A stretch of 64,000 bases of DNA from Myxococcota bacterium (GTDB lineage Bacteria > Myxococcota_A > UBA796). A program made the position numbers and the translations under genes. Below are positions 44,447 to 53,794 of the stretch, in pieces; within the stretch, counting starts at the first letter, position 1, and each line of letters begins with the position of its first letter. Location of the stretch: NCBI GenBank assembly GCA_029251165.1, contig JAQXDW010000024.1, positions 1-64,000 of the forward strand, written 5' to 3'. The notes beneath the pieces were generated by a model. That model was not told the DNA's origin and made no database searches. It saw only the letters and a list, made by a program, of their open reading frames with translations.

Positions 44447-44993
44447 GACACGGCGACGTGCCGACTCGGTATGGCGCTATCGGTGCCCCTGCACGGTATC
44501 AAACCCTGCATGCCGCGCCGGCCACGCGGCTCCGAACATTCCGTGCTCCGCCTGGTCAGCAATCGTGACGGTCGGCGCTCAGTCGGCGGGCAGACCACAG
44601 CCGCGCACTTCCCACCAGCAGCGCTCAGAGATGGTCCTCGATGGCCGGGGAGCAACCGGATCCGGCGCCGTCGATACGGCGCTGGTGGCGATCAAAACAA
44701 CATCATCGCCAGCCGCTCCCGCTCAGCGTGGCTCCCGAGGCGACAGGTGCATGGGCCTGCGAAGTGAGCGGGAGACATCACCCGCTCGGCGTCTCCCGCA
44801 AGGAGGCCCTCGTCATGTGGCCCCCAGCCGATAGACAGTCCAGGCGGAACCAGCACAGCGTCGAGGACCACCACCGCGCGGGTTCTCTGCGGATCATCAG
44901 AGGGGATCTCCATCATGTCAGCAGCCCGACACCACCCCACTCGTCCGGCGTGGTCTTCCTGCCCGGTGCCCCGCACGAGCGCTGGAGGCCAGG
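44447..44993. other. Unassigned 547-base region
   Basis: Short open frames exist on both strands, but none has a convincing start, codon pattern or protein-like sequence. I looked for tmRNA, SRP and RNase P RNA landmarks and found none. Several GC-rich inverted segments occur, as expected at this composition. The only clear element is GGAGG at 44983-44987, the ribosome binding site of cinA. Confidence 0.4.
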
Positions 44994-46283
44994 ATGCCTG
45001 AGCAGGTCACCGCGGTGCTGCTGTCACAGGGCGATGAGCTGACCTGTGGGCAGACGCTCGACACCAACAGCAGCCGACTCGCGGCGTGGCTATGGGGAAT
45101 GGGCGTGACCGTACGGCGCATCATCACTGCACCCGATCACCGCGATGACCTCACCGCGATCATCGACGCCGCTGCTGGGCTGGCCGACGTGGTGATCGGC
45201 ACCGGAGGGCTCGGCCCGACCCGAGACGATCTCACCGCCGAGGCTGCCGCTGCCGCCAGCGGCGTCGATCTGGCCCTGCGCCCCGACGCCCTTGCGCAGG
45301 TTCAGAGTCGGTTTGATGCCATGGGACGGAGCATGGCAGACACCAACCGCAAGCAAGCGATCCTGCCGGTGGGCTGCACAGTGCTGGAGAACCCCAACGG
45401 CACCGCGCCGGGCTTTGCCATCAACCACCGCGACTGCCGCCTGTACTTCCTGCCGGGTCCGCCGCACGAGATGGGTCCAATGTTCGAGGCCCTGGTCGCC
45501 CCGGACATCCTCGCTCGACACCACCTCACCCCGCCGATCCTGGTCCGCATCGGGGTGGTGATGTCGGAGTCGGTGCTGGAGAAGAAGCTACAGGGCCTCG
45601 ACATTCCCGGCCTCGACACCGGAGCACTGTCGGTGGGGTTCCGGGCCTCGCTGACCGGAAACGAGGTCAAGCTTCGGCTCGACCCCGGCGTGCCCGCTCC
45701 GGTTCGTGAGGCCCTCGTGTCTGAGATCATCGACCGCCTGGGCTCCGCAGTGGTCGGCGTCGGAGAGATCGATTCCGCTGCCGCGCTGGGCAGCCGGCTC
45801 GCGGCCCGAGGCGAGACCCTCGCGGTCGCCGAGAGCTGCACGGGCGGTGCCCTGGCTGCCCGGCTGGTCGCGCTGCCCGGCGCCAGTCGCTACTTCCTGG
45901 AGGGCGCGACCCTGTACGCCAACGCCGCGAAGGTTCGGGTCTGCGGGGTCTCACCAACAGACCTGGAGGCCCACGGAGCGGTCAGCGAGGTCGTGGCCCG
46001 GGCACTGGCTGAGGGCATCCGGCGGACAGCGGGCGCAGACTGGGGAATCGGCATCACCGGGATCACCGGCCCTGGCGGTGAACGCCCCGGAAAGCCCGTC
46101 GGGACCGTCCACATCGCCATCGCTGGCCCCGATGGCGTCACGCACCGGCACCGCGTCCACTACGGCGATCGTGTCCGGGTCATTCAGCGCACGGTGACCG
46201 CGACCCTGATGCTGGCGCTCCAGCGCGTCCGGTCGGCATCAGCATCTCCAGACAGCGTCGAGAGCGCTCCAGGCCAGCCCTGA
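44994..46283 (+). CDS. cinA: CinA-family NMN amidohydrolase / competence-damage protein
   Basis: 429 aa, the full two-domain form, with GGAGG before the ATG. The N-terminal COG1058 domain has SQGDELTCGQTLDTNSSR and GTGGLGPTRDDLTAEA. The C-terminal deamidase domain has AESCTGGALAARL, FLEGATLYANAAK and GITGITGPGG. It converts nicotinamide mononucleotide to nicotinic acid mononucleotide in NAD recycling in related bacteria. All core motifs are intact. Confidence 0.95.
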   Translation: MPEQVTAVLLSQGDELTCGQTLDTNSSRLAAWLWGMGVTVRRIITAPDHRDDLTAIIDAAAGLADVVIGTGGLGPTRDDLTAEAAAAASGVDLALRPDALAQVQSRFDAMGRSMADTNRKQAILPVGCTVLENPNGTAPGFAINHRDCRLYFLPGPPHEMGPMFEALVAPDILARHHLTPPILVRIGVVMSESVLEKKLQGLDIPGLDTGALSVGFRASLTGNEVKLRLDPGVPAPVREALVSEIIDRLGSAVVGVGEIDSAAALGSRLAARGETLAVAESCTGGALAARLVALPGASRYFLEGATLYANAAKVRVCGVSPTDLEAHGAVSEVVARALAEGIRRTAGADWGIGITGITGPGGERPGKPVGTVHIAIAGPDGVTHRHRVHYGDRVRVIQRTVTATLMLALQRVRSASASPDSVESAPGQP

Positions 46284-46302
46284 GGGCTGACGGCGGCAAG
46301 CG

Positions 46303-47637
46303 CTACATCCAGGGCGTGTAGGGATCGCGCATCGGATGGACCTGGTTGAAGAACGACTGGAACGGCGCTGCGGCCTCCCAGAGCAGCTCTCCGCTCGGGC
46401 TGACGATCTGAAGCAGACCCACCGAGCCCCAGCTGATCAGGATGTTGCCGTCGGGCAGCTCCTGGGTCTCGCCCAGCCAGAGCGCCTCGTACGCGTACTC
46501 CGCACCGTAGCTCCACACCTCCGTCATGATCATGAGCTCATCATCGACGGTGTAGCGAGACACCCGGCTGACCTTGTCGACCGTCGAGAACACCAGGAGA
46601 TCGCCGTTGTCTGTCCAGTGTGGACCGTGGGGATACTCGAAGGCCGACTCGAAGCGGTCAAAGATGTACTCCGAGTCCACCGCGCCCGGCCCCCCCATGA
46701 TGCGAAGAGGAGTCCCGTCGGCATCCAGCTCAGCGATGGTGTTGGTGAAGGCATTGCTCAGCAGGTAGCTGCCCCGAGCGGGATCCCAGTCGATCCAATT
46801 GGCGTGGGTCCAGTCGATGAATGCCTGACCGCTCTGCGGAAGCGTGAAGCTGTCCCAGTGCGAGAACAAGACGCTCTCCGTACCTGCAGCATCTCGCTGC
46901 ATCACCACATCGCCAGCGATCTCGGTTCCGTTGTAGAGCCGAAGGTCATGCTCCAGCCAGACCAGCTCATCCTGCGGACCGATGGTGAAGAAGTGGTGGG
47001 CATCGTCGGTCTCGACGGTGGCGATTGGGTTGCCGAGGAAGTCAATGTGCTCCAGGGTGGCGGTCGCGCCCTTGCCGATCTCGAAGAGGTTGTACCGGAT
47101 GCCGGACTCCACCGGCTCGACGCCGAGCCCCCCATACACGTCCGCGAGGCCCTGCGGAAGCGACCAGGTGATGTTGCCTTCGAGGTCCATCATGACGAGG
47201 TAATTCACCGATCCAAAGAGGCTCATCAGCAGCTGCATGCCCTCCGGAGCGTCGGTGTAATTGTTGAGCATGACCTCTGGAACGGGGGTCTCGGGGAGGT
47301 TCTGGCCAGTCTCTGCGGTGAAGGTTCCGCTCTCATGTCGAGTGCCGTCCACCTCAATGACCACGCGCATGGTGACCTCCGTCAGGGGAAGGCTGCCGAT
47401 GACGGCTGCAACATGCTGCGTGCCAGCCGCAGTGATCGGGCTGGTGAAGACATCCGCGCCCTCCCCCCCGAACTCCACCCAGCCCTGGGCCTTCTCTGCA
47501 GAGGAGAACCGAACCTCCAGCGCGGTCGGAATCAGCGCGCTGGTGGACACATCGATGCCGACGATCCACTCCGTCTCCGCCTCATCCGGAGAAGACGAGG
47601 GAGGCTCAGGGGTGCAGGCGAGCAGCAAGAAGAGCAT
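46303..47637 (-). CDS. Arylsulfotransferase (ASST)-like lipoprotein
   Basis: 444 aa from ATG at 47637 with GCGGAG upstream; this start gives a compact lipoprotein signal (MLFLLLAC). An N-terminal beta domain (~25-120) precedes a propeller with ASST-type pattern: GNITWSLPQG, DDAHHFFTIGPQDELVWLEHD, DWTHANWIDWDPARGSYLLSN, YPHGPHWTDNGDLLVF and ELPDGNILISWG. Active-site histidines of the family fall in THANW and HGPHW-like segments, which are present. It would transfer sulfate between aryl esters or act as a related surface propeller. It follows a sulfatase gene on the same strand by 94 bases. Confidence 0.8.
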   Translation of the reverse strand: MLFLLLACTPEPPSSSPDEAETEWIVGIDVSTSALIPTALEVRFSSAEKAQGWVEFGGEGADVFTSPITAAGTQHVAAVIGSLPLTEVTMRVVIEVDGTRHESGTFTAETGQNLPETPVPEVMLNNYTDAPEGMQLLMSLFGSVNYLVMMDLEGNITWSLPQGLADVYGGLGVEPVESGIRYNLFEIGKGATATLEHIDFLGNPIATVETDDAHHFFTIGPQDELVWLEHDLRLYNGTEIAGDVVMQRDAAGTESVLFSHWDSFTLPQSGQAFIDWTHANWIDWDPARGSYLLSNAFTNTIAELDADGTPLRIMGGPGAVDSEYIFDRFESAFEYPHGPHWTDNGDLLVFSTVDKVSRVSRYTVDDELMIMTEVWSYGAEYAYEALWLGETQELPDGNILISWGSVGLLQIVSPSGELLWEAAAPFQSFFNQVHPMRDPYTPWM

Positions 47638-47731
47638 GGCGGCTCCGCGAATGGTGAGAGACAATTTGAGTATTGGCCATAATTTCGCCATCGGCAGCAT
47701 CTACACCGAACCTTCACAGCCTGCGCCGGCC

Positions 47732-49423
47732 TCACTCCGAGGTCATGCACTCCCCGCAGGTCTCTGTGCAGGCACTCATACCGGCCTCAAAGCAGCACAC
47801 ATGCCACTGAATGTCGTCGTGGATGTAGGGAAGTCCGACGAGCCGCTCGGCCACCGCATCGAGCATCTCCTGAGCGCGCGCGGGCTCGGTCTCGAAGACA
47901 TCAGACAGCTCCTCCGGATCGTGGTGTTGATCGTAGAGTTCCCAGCTCGGAGAGCAGTAGGGAAGCTCAACACCAGCGGTGGTGTTCAGCAGATCCGCCA
48001 CCAGCTTCCAGCCCCCGCTGGACTCCTCGTCCTGCCAGAGCAGCGCGACCTGGCCGCTGTTCTCCAGGAAGAGCTCCACTCGACTGCTCGATGTTTTCCC
48101 CTGAAGAGCCTCCAGGCGGCTCGTCGCAACCAGGGGAAGCACCTCCACAGGCTCCAGCGCCTCACAGCTCTCAGGAAAGTCTGAGACATGCTGCGCTTCC
48201 GGAGCAGCCACACCGATAAAGTCGAGAATGGTCGGAAACAGCTCTGCGCTGGTGATGCTGGTATCGAGGACGATCCCCGCGGGCAGCTCCGGGCCGCGGG
48301 CGAGCATCGGCACCACCATGCCGCCGTTAAAGACGCTGCCCTTGTTGTCTCGAAAGTGAGCGTTGGAGGCACCAACACTTTCCAACCCGCCGTTGTCAGA
48401 CATCACGATGACCAGCGCATGCTCTGGAGCCGCATCCAAGAGCCGACCGAGGTGGAGATCGAGGTGCGAGACCAGCAGGCAGTAGTCGCGACCAGTCAGC
48501 TCGGAGTTGCGGTTGCTCAGCTCCTCGCAGGCCTCGATCATCTCGGTGTAGCGCGCGGCATCCGGGTGGTCGGAGGAGGCGGCAGCCCGGATCCAGGCGG
48601 CGCCACTGTCGACCGGGGTGTGCGGAGCGTTGTAGGCGACGTAGAGAAACCAGGGCTCTCCAGCGGACTGGAGGGTGTTCAGCTCCGCGAGGGCGCGCTC
48701 GGTGAACAGCTCCGTGGTGTGCTCGCCGACATGGGGGCAGCCACCATCGGCAGCCAGAGAAGACAAGGCCTGCCCCGCTCCCCCCTCGACCAGCTCGCCG
48801 CAGTCCACACCGATGCTGTAGTCGTGGGTCGAGCTGAGGAAGCCAAACACGCGCTCGAAGCCACGGGCGTCTGGGGTGTCTGGGGCGAGACAGCCCGCCT
48901 CGCCCCCGGTCGGATCCCAGGCCTCGGTGTGAAAGCCGAGGTGCCACTTTCCGACCATCGAGGTGGAGACACCAGCGTCAGACAGCACCTCTGGAAGCAA
49001 GACGAGCCCAGGCCGGAGACCGAGCTGGTACTCCGCACCGAAGTAGAAGGTGTGCGCGCTCCAGAATCCCGCACTGTGGGGTGACAGGCCTGTCATCAGC
49101 GCGGCTCGAGTGGGTGCACAGACCGGAGCGTCGGTGCGAAAGCGCGTGAGGCTGACGCCCTCTGTGGAGAACGCCTCCAGAGAGGGAGTCTGGATGTCCG
49201 GCTCCCAGTCCGGCACATGCTCCTGAATGGCCGTGCTCAGCGCGGAGAGAGAGGTGTCCCCGTAGCCGAGATCATCAAGGACAATCAGCAGCACACCGGG
49301 AGGAGGATCCGGCGCGGTAGCCTGCCCAGAGTCGACACCGCTTGACGTCTCATCTGTGGAGCTTGTGTCGCTGGCTGGGAGCACTTCCGGAGACTGGAGA
49401 CACCCAAGAAGAGTGGCAAGCAT
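47732..49423 (-). CDS. Type I sulfatase lipoprotein
   Basis: 563 aa. A very short lipobox signal (MLATLLGC) and an acidic Ser/Thr linker lead to the sulfatase fold at ~43. LLIVLDDLGYGD supplies metal-binding Asp residues. CAPTRAALMTG holds the Cys to be converted to formylglycine (CxPxR). GKWHLG and MSDNGG supply further ligands. The C-terminus is Cys-rich (CCFEAGMSACTETCGEC). It hydrolyses sulfate (or phosphate) esters outside the cytoplasm. It needs a formylglycine-generating enzyme, and none is adjacent. Confidence 0.93.
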   Translation of the reverse strand: MLATLLGCLQSPEVLPASDTSSTDETSSGVDSGQATAPDPPPGVLLIVLDDLGYGDTSLSALSTAIQEHVPDWEPDIQTPSLEAFSTEGVSLTRFRTDAPVCAPTRAALMTGLSPHSAGFWSAHTFYFGAEYQLGLRPGLVLLPEVLSDAGVSTSMVGKWHLGFHTEAWDPTGGEAGCLAPDTPDARGFERVFGFLSSTHDYSIGVDCGELVEGGAGQALSSLAADGGCPHVGEHTTELFTERALAELNTLQSAGEPWFLYVAYNAPHTPVDSGAAWIRAAASSDHPDAARYTEMIEACEELSNRNSELTGRDYCLLVSHLDLHLGRLLDAAPEHALVIVMSDNGGLESVGASNAHFRDNKGSVFNGGMVVPMLARGPELPAGIVLDTSITSAELFPTILDFIGVAAPEAQHVSDFPESCEALEPVEVLPLVATSRLEALQGKTSSSRVELFLENSGQVALLWQDEESSGGWKLVADLLNTTAGVELPYCSPSWELYDQHHDPEELSDVFETEPARAQEMLDAVAERLVGLPYIHDDIQWHVCCFEAGMSACTETCGECMTSE

Positions 49424-49918
49424 GACCGTCCTTTGGATGTGAATCGATCCTCCCAGCAGGCCACCTGAAAGTCAAGAACATGTCACAAAGACGTCAGGCT
49501 GGTGATGACATCATCGCTGCTCGTGCTCATCTCAAGCCCCAGGATGGCCCCTTGTATGGCACGCTCAGCGACGAGAGCACCGCTCGGCCGGTGGGTGCTC
49601 CGGTGCCTTGAGCTGCGGGAATGCGCGCACCTGGAGCGTAGAGCCAGCCGGCAAGATGATGCGTCGGCCTGAGCACATGAGGGTCAGGTCGACGGTCCAG
49701 GCAGCGCTGTCTGCCCCGCCACTGTGCGAAGACACACCACGAGAACGTGCCGGCTGGCAGACGGACTCCCTGAGCCTCAGACACAACGACTACCAAGATA
49801 TAAAGCAACCAATCGACAAGCCTCACGGTACATCCAGCTGCCTTCCTGCTGCAAAGCTCCGCTCCGGCTTCGCTCCTGTCCTCCAGAGGACGATAAAAAG
49901 CGGCACTGCGGAGAGCCC
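49424..49918. other. Unassigned 495-base region upstream of coaA
   Basis: This lies between the divergent sulfatase and coaA genes. A minus-strand frame ending at 49565 contains a protein-like stretch ([20 protein letters not shown]) with a possible GTG start at about 49723, but no ribosome binding site or family match supports a gene. The part next to coaA is AT-richer (ataaagcaaccaatcgac) and probably holds its promoter. Confidence 0.35.
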
Positions 49919-50842
49919 ATGGCCCGATCCCCACACATGATCTTTGACCGCACCGCCTGGAGTCAGCTCCGCGGCGGGGTGCAGCTGACGATGAATGCGC
50001 TGGAGCTTGAGGCGCTGCGCGGGCTGAAGACCAGCATGTCGATGGAAGAAGTCGTCGAGGTCTATCTGCCGCTGGCCCGGCTCATCTCGCTGCACATCTC
50101 CGCAGCGGGCGGGCTTCACCACGCCGTCGGTGGCTTCCTCGGCCGCACCGACGTCGCCTCGCCCTATATCATCGGCATGGCCGGTAGTGTCGCGGTCGGA
50201 AAGAGCACCGCAGCCCGCGTGCTGCATGCCCTGCTCTCCCGGCTACCCCAGGCTCCCCGAGTCGAGCTGATCACCACCGACGGCTTCCTGATGCCCAACG
50301 CCGACCTCAGCCGACGCGGCTTGATGCACCGCAAGGGCTTTCCGGAGAGCTACGACCGGGGGGCGCTGCTGAAGTTCGTCGCCGATCTAAAGTCCGGCGA
50401 GCCGACCGTCCGATGCCCCCGCTACTCCCACCTCGTCTACGACGTCATCCCCGATGATCCCATCGAGGTCACCCTTCCAGACATCGTGATCATCGAGGGC
50501 CTCAACGTCCTCCAGCCCTCTCCCAGCCCCGGCCAGCTCTGGGTCTCCGACTTCTTCGACCTGACCATCTACATCGATGCCGTGCTCACCGACCTGCGGC
50601 GCTGGTACATCGAGCGGTTCCGAGCGCTGCGCGACACCGCCTTCCGCGACGCCGCCTCCTACTTCCACCGCTACACCCTGCTCAGTGATGAAGAGGCTGA
50701 CGCCGTCGCGCTGTCGATCTGGACCGACATCAACGAGGTCAACCTCATCGAGAACATCCGCCCCACTCGTGAGCGGGCGACCTTGATCCTGAAGAAAGCC
50801 GGAAACCATCGGATCGAAGAGGTCAAGCTCCGCCGGCGATGA
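49919..50842 (+). CDS. coaA: Pantothenate kinase, type I
   Basis: 307 aa from ATG at 49919, preceded by CGGAGAG. The open frame upstream is not protein-like. The P-loop [17 protein letters not shown] lies near residue 85. [28 protein letters not shown] is diagnostic of CoaA, followed by [13 protein letters not shown]. It phosphorylates pantothenate in the first step of coenzyme A synthesis. All expected motifs are present and the length is normal. Confidence 0.96.
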   Translation: MARSPHMIFDRTAWSQLRGGVQLTMNALELEALRGLKTSMSMEEVVEVYLPLARLISLHISAAGGLHHAVGGFLGRTDVASPYIIGMAGSVAVGKSTAARVLHALLSRLPQAPRVELITTDGFLMPNADLSRRGLMHRKGFPESYDRGALLKFVADLKSGEPTVRCPRYSHLVYDVIPDDPIEVTLPDIVIIEGLNVLQPSPSPGQLWVSDFFDLTIYIDAVLTDLRRWYIERFRALRDTAFRDAASYFHRYTLLSDEEADAVALSIWTDINEVNLIENIRPTRERATLILKKAGNHRIEEVKLRRR

Positions 50843-50862
50843 GGGATCGCCTGACGCGAGCT

Positions 50863-51318
50863 TTATCCCGCCGCCGGGCGACGCATCGGGAGGTGGGGGA
50901 TGCCATCCTCGTCGTAGCCCGGACCGCAGACGACGTAGCCCAGCGAGCCGTAGAAGCGCGCCAGGTGTGCTTGAGCAGACAGCCAACTCGGCTGCGCACC
51001 CCAGGTCTGTACAGACTGACGGTGCCCTTCCTCCATCAGCGTCCGTCCCAGCCCCTCCCCACGCGCAGACGCGGCCGTGATCACCCTGCCGATGACCACC
51101 TCGGGGTGCTCCCCGCAGGTGCCGGGCGGAAAGACGCGAAGGTAGGCCACCAGCACACCCTCTCGCCAGCCGAGGAGGTGGTAGCAGGCCGCATCGCTGC
51201 CGTCCGCATCGAGGTATGCGCAGTCCTGCTCGACCACAAAGACCTCCTGCCTCAGCCGGAGCACAGTGTAGAGGTCGGAGGCACTGAGGGCATCAAACGG
51301 GCACCAATTCCAGATCAT
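50863..51318 (-). CDS. elaA: ElaA-like GNAT acetyltransferase
   Basis: 151 aa from ATG at 51318 (MIWNW...), which matches the usual ElaA start; an ATG at 51330 adds four residues. Family landmarks: LYTVLRLRQEVFVVEQDC, YLDADGSDAACYHLLG, and the acetyl-CoA loop VITAASARGEGLGRTLM (QxxGxG-like). It transfers acetyl from acetyl-CoA to an unknown amine. It is convergent with coaA, with 20 bases between stops. Confidence 0.9.
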   Translation of the reverse strand: MIWNWCPFDALSASDLYTVLRLRQEVFVVEQDCAYLDADGSDAACYHLLGWREGVLVAYLRVFPPGTCGEHPEVVIGRVITAASARGEGLGRTLMEEGHRQSVQTWGAQPSWLSAQAHLARFYGSLGYVVCGPGYDEDGIPHLPMRRPAAG

Positions 51319-51380
51319 GGCAACCACCATACCGTGACATCGCGCTTGCCAGTGTGCAGTCGAGGGTTCACAATGACGCG

Positions 51381-52676
51381 ATGTTATCTTTCATCCTCGG
51401 CTGCAGCCCGGTCACCATCGTTCAGCCCTCTATCGACGAGCAGTCCGTCTCTCCAGAGGACACCCTCCCGGAAGAGACCGCTCCCGAAGACACCGCCGCA
51501 CCAGAGGACTCCTCCCCCGAGGACACCGGCCCGGAGGTCATCGTCGGAGGGGGCGCTGGAGATGCATGGGTCTTCAGCGAAGACAAGGTGCACCAGCTCG
51601 ACATCACCATCTCTCAAGAAAACATCGACATCCTCAACGAGCAGTCCGGCACCTACAGCTCCGAGACGGTCTGGGTCGAGGTCGACGCCACCTACGACGG
51701 GGTCGCGCTGCCGAGCATCGGGATGCGCCTCAAGGGGCGCTATGGCTCCTGGCGCAGCTTCGAAGACAAGCCCTCCATCAAGCTCGACGTCAACCGCTAC
51801 GTCGACGGACAGGACCTAGAGGGGATCAAGAGCCTCACCTTCAACAACATGATCAGCGACTGCTCGTTCATGCGAGAGCACATGGCCTACCCCGTCTATG
51901 AGGCGATGGGCGTGGCGGTTCCGAGGACGGCATACGTCTGGATGACGGTCAACGGCAGCGACTACGGGCTGTACCTCAACGTCGAGAGCATCGACGACGT
52001 CTACCTGAAGCGCCACTACGACAACAACGACGGCAACCTCTACGACGCGGACTACATCCTGTGGGACGACGGCTCGTACACCGTCCTCGACTTCTACGCG
52101 CCCCTCAGCCAGTACTTCGAGCAGGAAGAGGGCGATGACATCGGCGGGGCTGATCTCACTGAGATTGCTGGCCTGCTCGACACCCTCGGCGGCACCTCGG
52201 GCTTCTACACCGAAACCGCGTCGCAGATCGACTGGGACCACCACCAGCGCATGGTCGCCGCAGAGATGTGGGTCGGTCAGAACGACGGCTACAGCCTCAA
52301 CCGGAACAACTACCTCGTCTACTTCGAGCCGGGTGCTCCGATGACCCTCCAGCCCTGGGACCACGACTATGCGTTCCTCTCGGCCAGCGACTGGGGCTTC
52401 TCCTGGCTCGCTCCGACAGGACGGCTGACCAGCCTGTGCCTGGGCGACGGCGCCTGCCGCGCGGATCAGATCGTCCGAATCGAGGAGGTCATCGCAGTGG
52501 CCGATGAGATCGACTTTGATGGTCGGTTCGACGAGACCCAGGACATGATCGAGGACTACATCCAGGATGACTGGCGGCGGGAGTGCAGCGACTCGTATGT
52601 CACCTGGTACCAGTCGGTGCTGGAGGGGTGGCGCTACAACCGCAACAACACGCTGCGCGCGATGTGGGGACTGTAA
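51381..52676 (+). CDS. CotH-kinase-family lipoprotein 1
   Basis: 431 aa from ATG at 51381 (signal MLSFILGC). A Glu/Pro/Asp/Thr-rich linker (residues ~12-55) is followed by the CotH fold: VHQLDITISQENIDIL, IGMRLKGRYGSWRS, KPSIKLDVNRYVDG, GIKSLTFNNM. The kinase-like site shows QNDGYSLNRNNYLVYF near 297 and QPWDHDYAF near 323, keeping the Asn/Asp metal-binding pattern. CotH of Bacillus is an atypical secreted-protein kinase; activity here is expected but unproven. It is separated from the main operon by a minus-strand propeller gene. Confidence 0.9.
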   Translation: MLSFILGCSPVTIVQPSIDEQSVSPEDTLPEETAPEDTAAPEDSSPEDTGPEVIVGGGAGDAWVFSEDKVHQLDITISQENIDILNEQSGTYSSETVWVEVDATYDGVALPSIGMRLKGRYGSWRSFEDKPSIKLDVNRYVDGQDLEGIKSLTFNNMISDCSFMREHMAYPVYEAMGVAVPRTAYVWMTVNGSDYGLYLNVESIDDVYLKRHYDNNDGNLYDADYILWDDGSYTVLDFYAPLSQYFEQEEGDDIGGADLTEIAGLLDTLGGTSGFYTETASQIDWDHHQRMVAAEMWVGQNDGYSLNRNNYLVYFEPGAPMTLQPWDHDYAFLSASDWGFSWLAPTGRLTSLCLGDGACRADQIVRIEEVIAVADEIDFDGRFDETQDMIEDYIQDDWRRECSDSYVTWYQSVLEGWRYNRNNTLRAMWGL

Positions 52677-52695
52677 GCTCCGCTGACCGCGATGC

Positions 52696-53727
52696 TCACC
52701 GCCGCCGACGCCCCCACAGCAGCAGGAGCGGAAGCAGCCCGACGGCGCCGCTTCCCCGACAGCCGCAGGAGGCGGGCTCCTCCGCACAGTCCGCCAGCGG
52801 ATCGGCAGAGTCCGCAGTGTCGCTCTCCATTCCAACGCAGCGCAGCTCCCACAGCTCTGGCGCGATCGACTCCCCGGCCAGGTACAGCGCGGTGCCGTCG
52901 ATGGAGAACGTGACCGCCTCTGCATCCTGCTCCGGGGGGTCCGGCAGCGGTGCCTGCCCGTTGTCGAAGGCATCGGCCATGGTGGTGCTGACGTCGAACA
53001 TGACCACGTCGGCGTCCGTCCGCACCGCGACCCGCCGCCCCCTCGGAGAAAAGTCTGCTCCGGTGATGAACGGGGAGTCCACCCCAAGCGCGGTGAGGTC
53101 GAGGGTGGCGATCAAGATCAGCTCGACCTCCTCGCCGCCCACCGGGGGCGACACCGGGAAGGCGTAGATGCCTGCCGGGTCGTTCTTGGTGATGATGAAG
53201 GTCTCGCCGGAGATGGGGTGAACGAGCAAGGCCTCGGCATCGTGGGGACCATCGGGGTAGCGAAACGGCAGGGCCTCAGGGATCTCGCTCTGCCCCTGCC
53301 CGCCGCTGACGATGTCAGGCTCTGGGAGGCGATAGACCACGCCGCCGCCACGGCTCAGCTCGTTGTCGCCGATGTCTCCGATGTAGAGACAGGAGCAGTC
53401 CTCGGCAGCCGCGGCGCATGGCCCGACCGCGAGGTCTTCCCAGTCCTCGTTGAGCGCACCGGGCACAAACACCGCGCCGCCGTCTGCTCCATCCAATCCG
53501 ATGGCATAGAGCGTGGCTACGTTGCCCGCATCGTTGTGTCCCCACAGAATGTTTGCATGTGCCCGACTCGCCGCGAGTCCAGAGATCTCATCGAGCGCAT
53601 CATTTTCAATAGAAGCGACGATCTTAGCGGGTAACCACGCATAGCAGCTCCCATCATCGGCTGCAGTGGCGGTAAGAGAGAACAAGGACAGGATCAGCAT
53701 CAAGACCCACCGTAGCTTCAAGGTCAC
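52696..53727 (-). CDS. Secreted beta-propeller-like protein with MYXO-CTERM-type tail, paralogue of 4.5-kb gene
   Basis: 343 aa from GTG at 53727, which gives a normal signal (LKLRWVLMLILSLFSLTATA). ATG at 53700 and a start at 53763 are alternatives. Core motifs match the protein at 4492: ISGLAASRAHANILWGHNDAG, EDWEDLAVGPC, CLYIGDIGDNE, DAEALLVHP. The tail has SCGC, a hydrophobic helix and RRRR. Same family, same sorting signal, so it is probably displayed on the cell surface. It is antisense to its neighbours and interrupts the CotH-associated block. Confidence 0.78.
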   Translation of the reverse strand: MTLKLRWVLMLILSLFSLTATAADDGSCYAWLPAKIVASIENDALDEISGLAASRAHANILWGHNDAGNVATLYAIGLDGADGGAVFVPGALNEDWEDLAVGPCAAAAEDCSCLYIGDIGDNELSRGGGVVYRLPEPDIVSGGQGQSEIPEALPFRYPDGPHDAEALLVHPISGETFIITKNDPAGIYAFPVSPPVGGEEVELILIATLDLTALGVDSPFITGADFSPRGRRVAVRTDADVVMFDVSTTMADAFDNGQAPLPDPPEQDAEAVTFSIDGTALYLAGESIAPELWELRCVGMESDTADSADPLADCAEEPASCGCRGSGAVGLLPLLLLWGRRRR

Positions 53728-53794
53728 CCACCTGCGATGGACAACCCCGACTAACACAGTCAAACTCGAAAAGTGACAGGCAGAAGACGACGTA

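Noticed and set aside
44447..44993. Housekeeping RNA gene (tmRNA, SRP RNA or RNase P RNA) in the unassigned stretch.
   Set aside because: None of the conserved sequence landmarks of these RNAs could be found on either strand.
50839..51819. 326-codon plus-strand frame after coaA.
   Set aside because: It runs antisense to the ElaA-type acetyltransferase and out of frame through CotH 1, both of which have clear family motifs.
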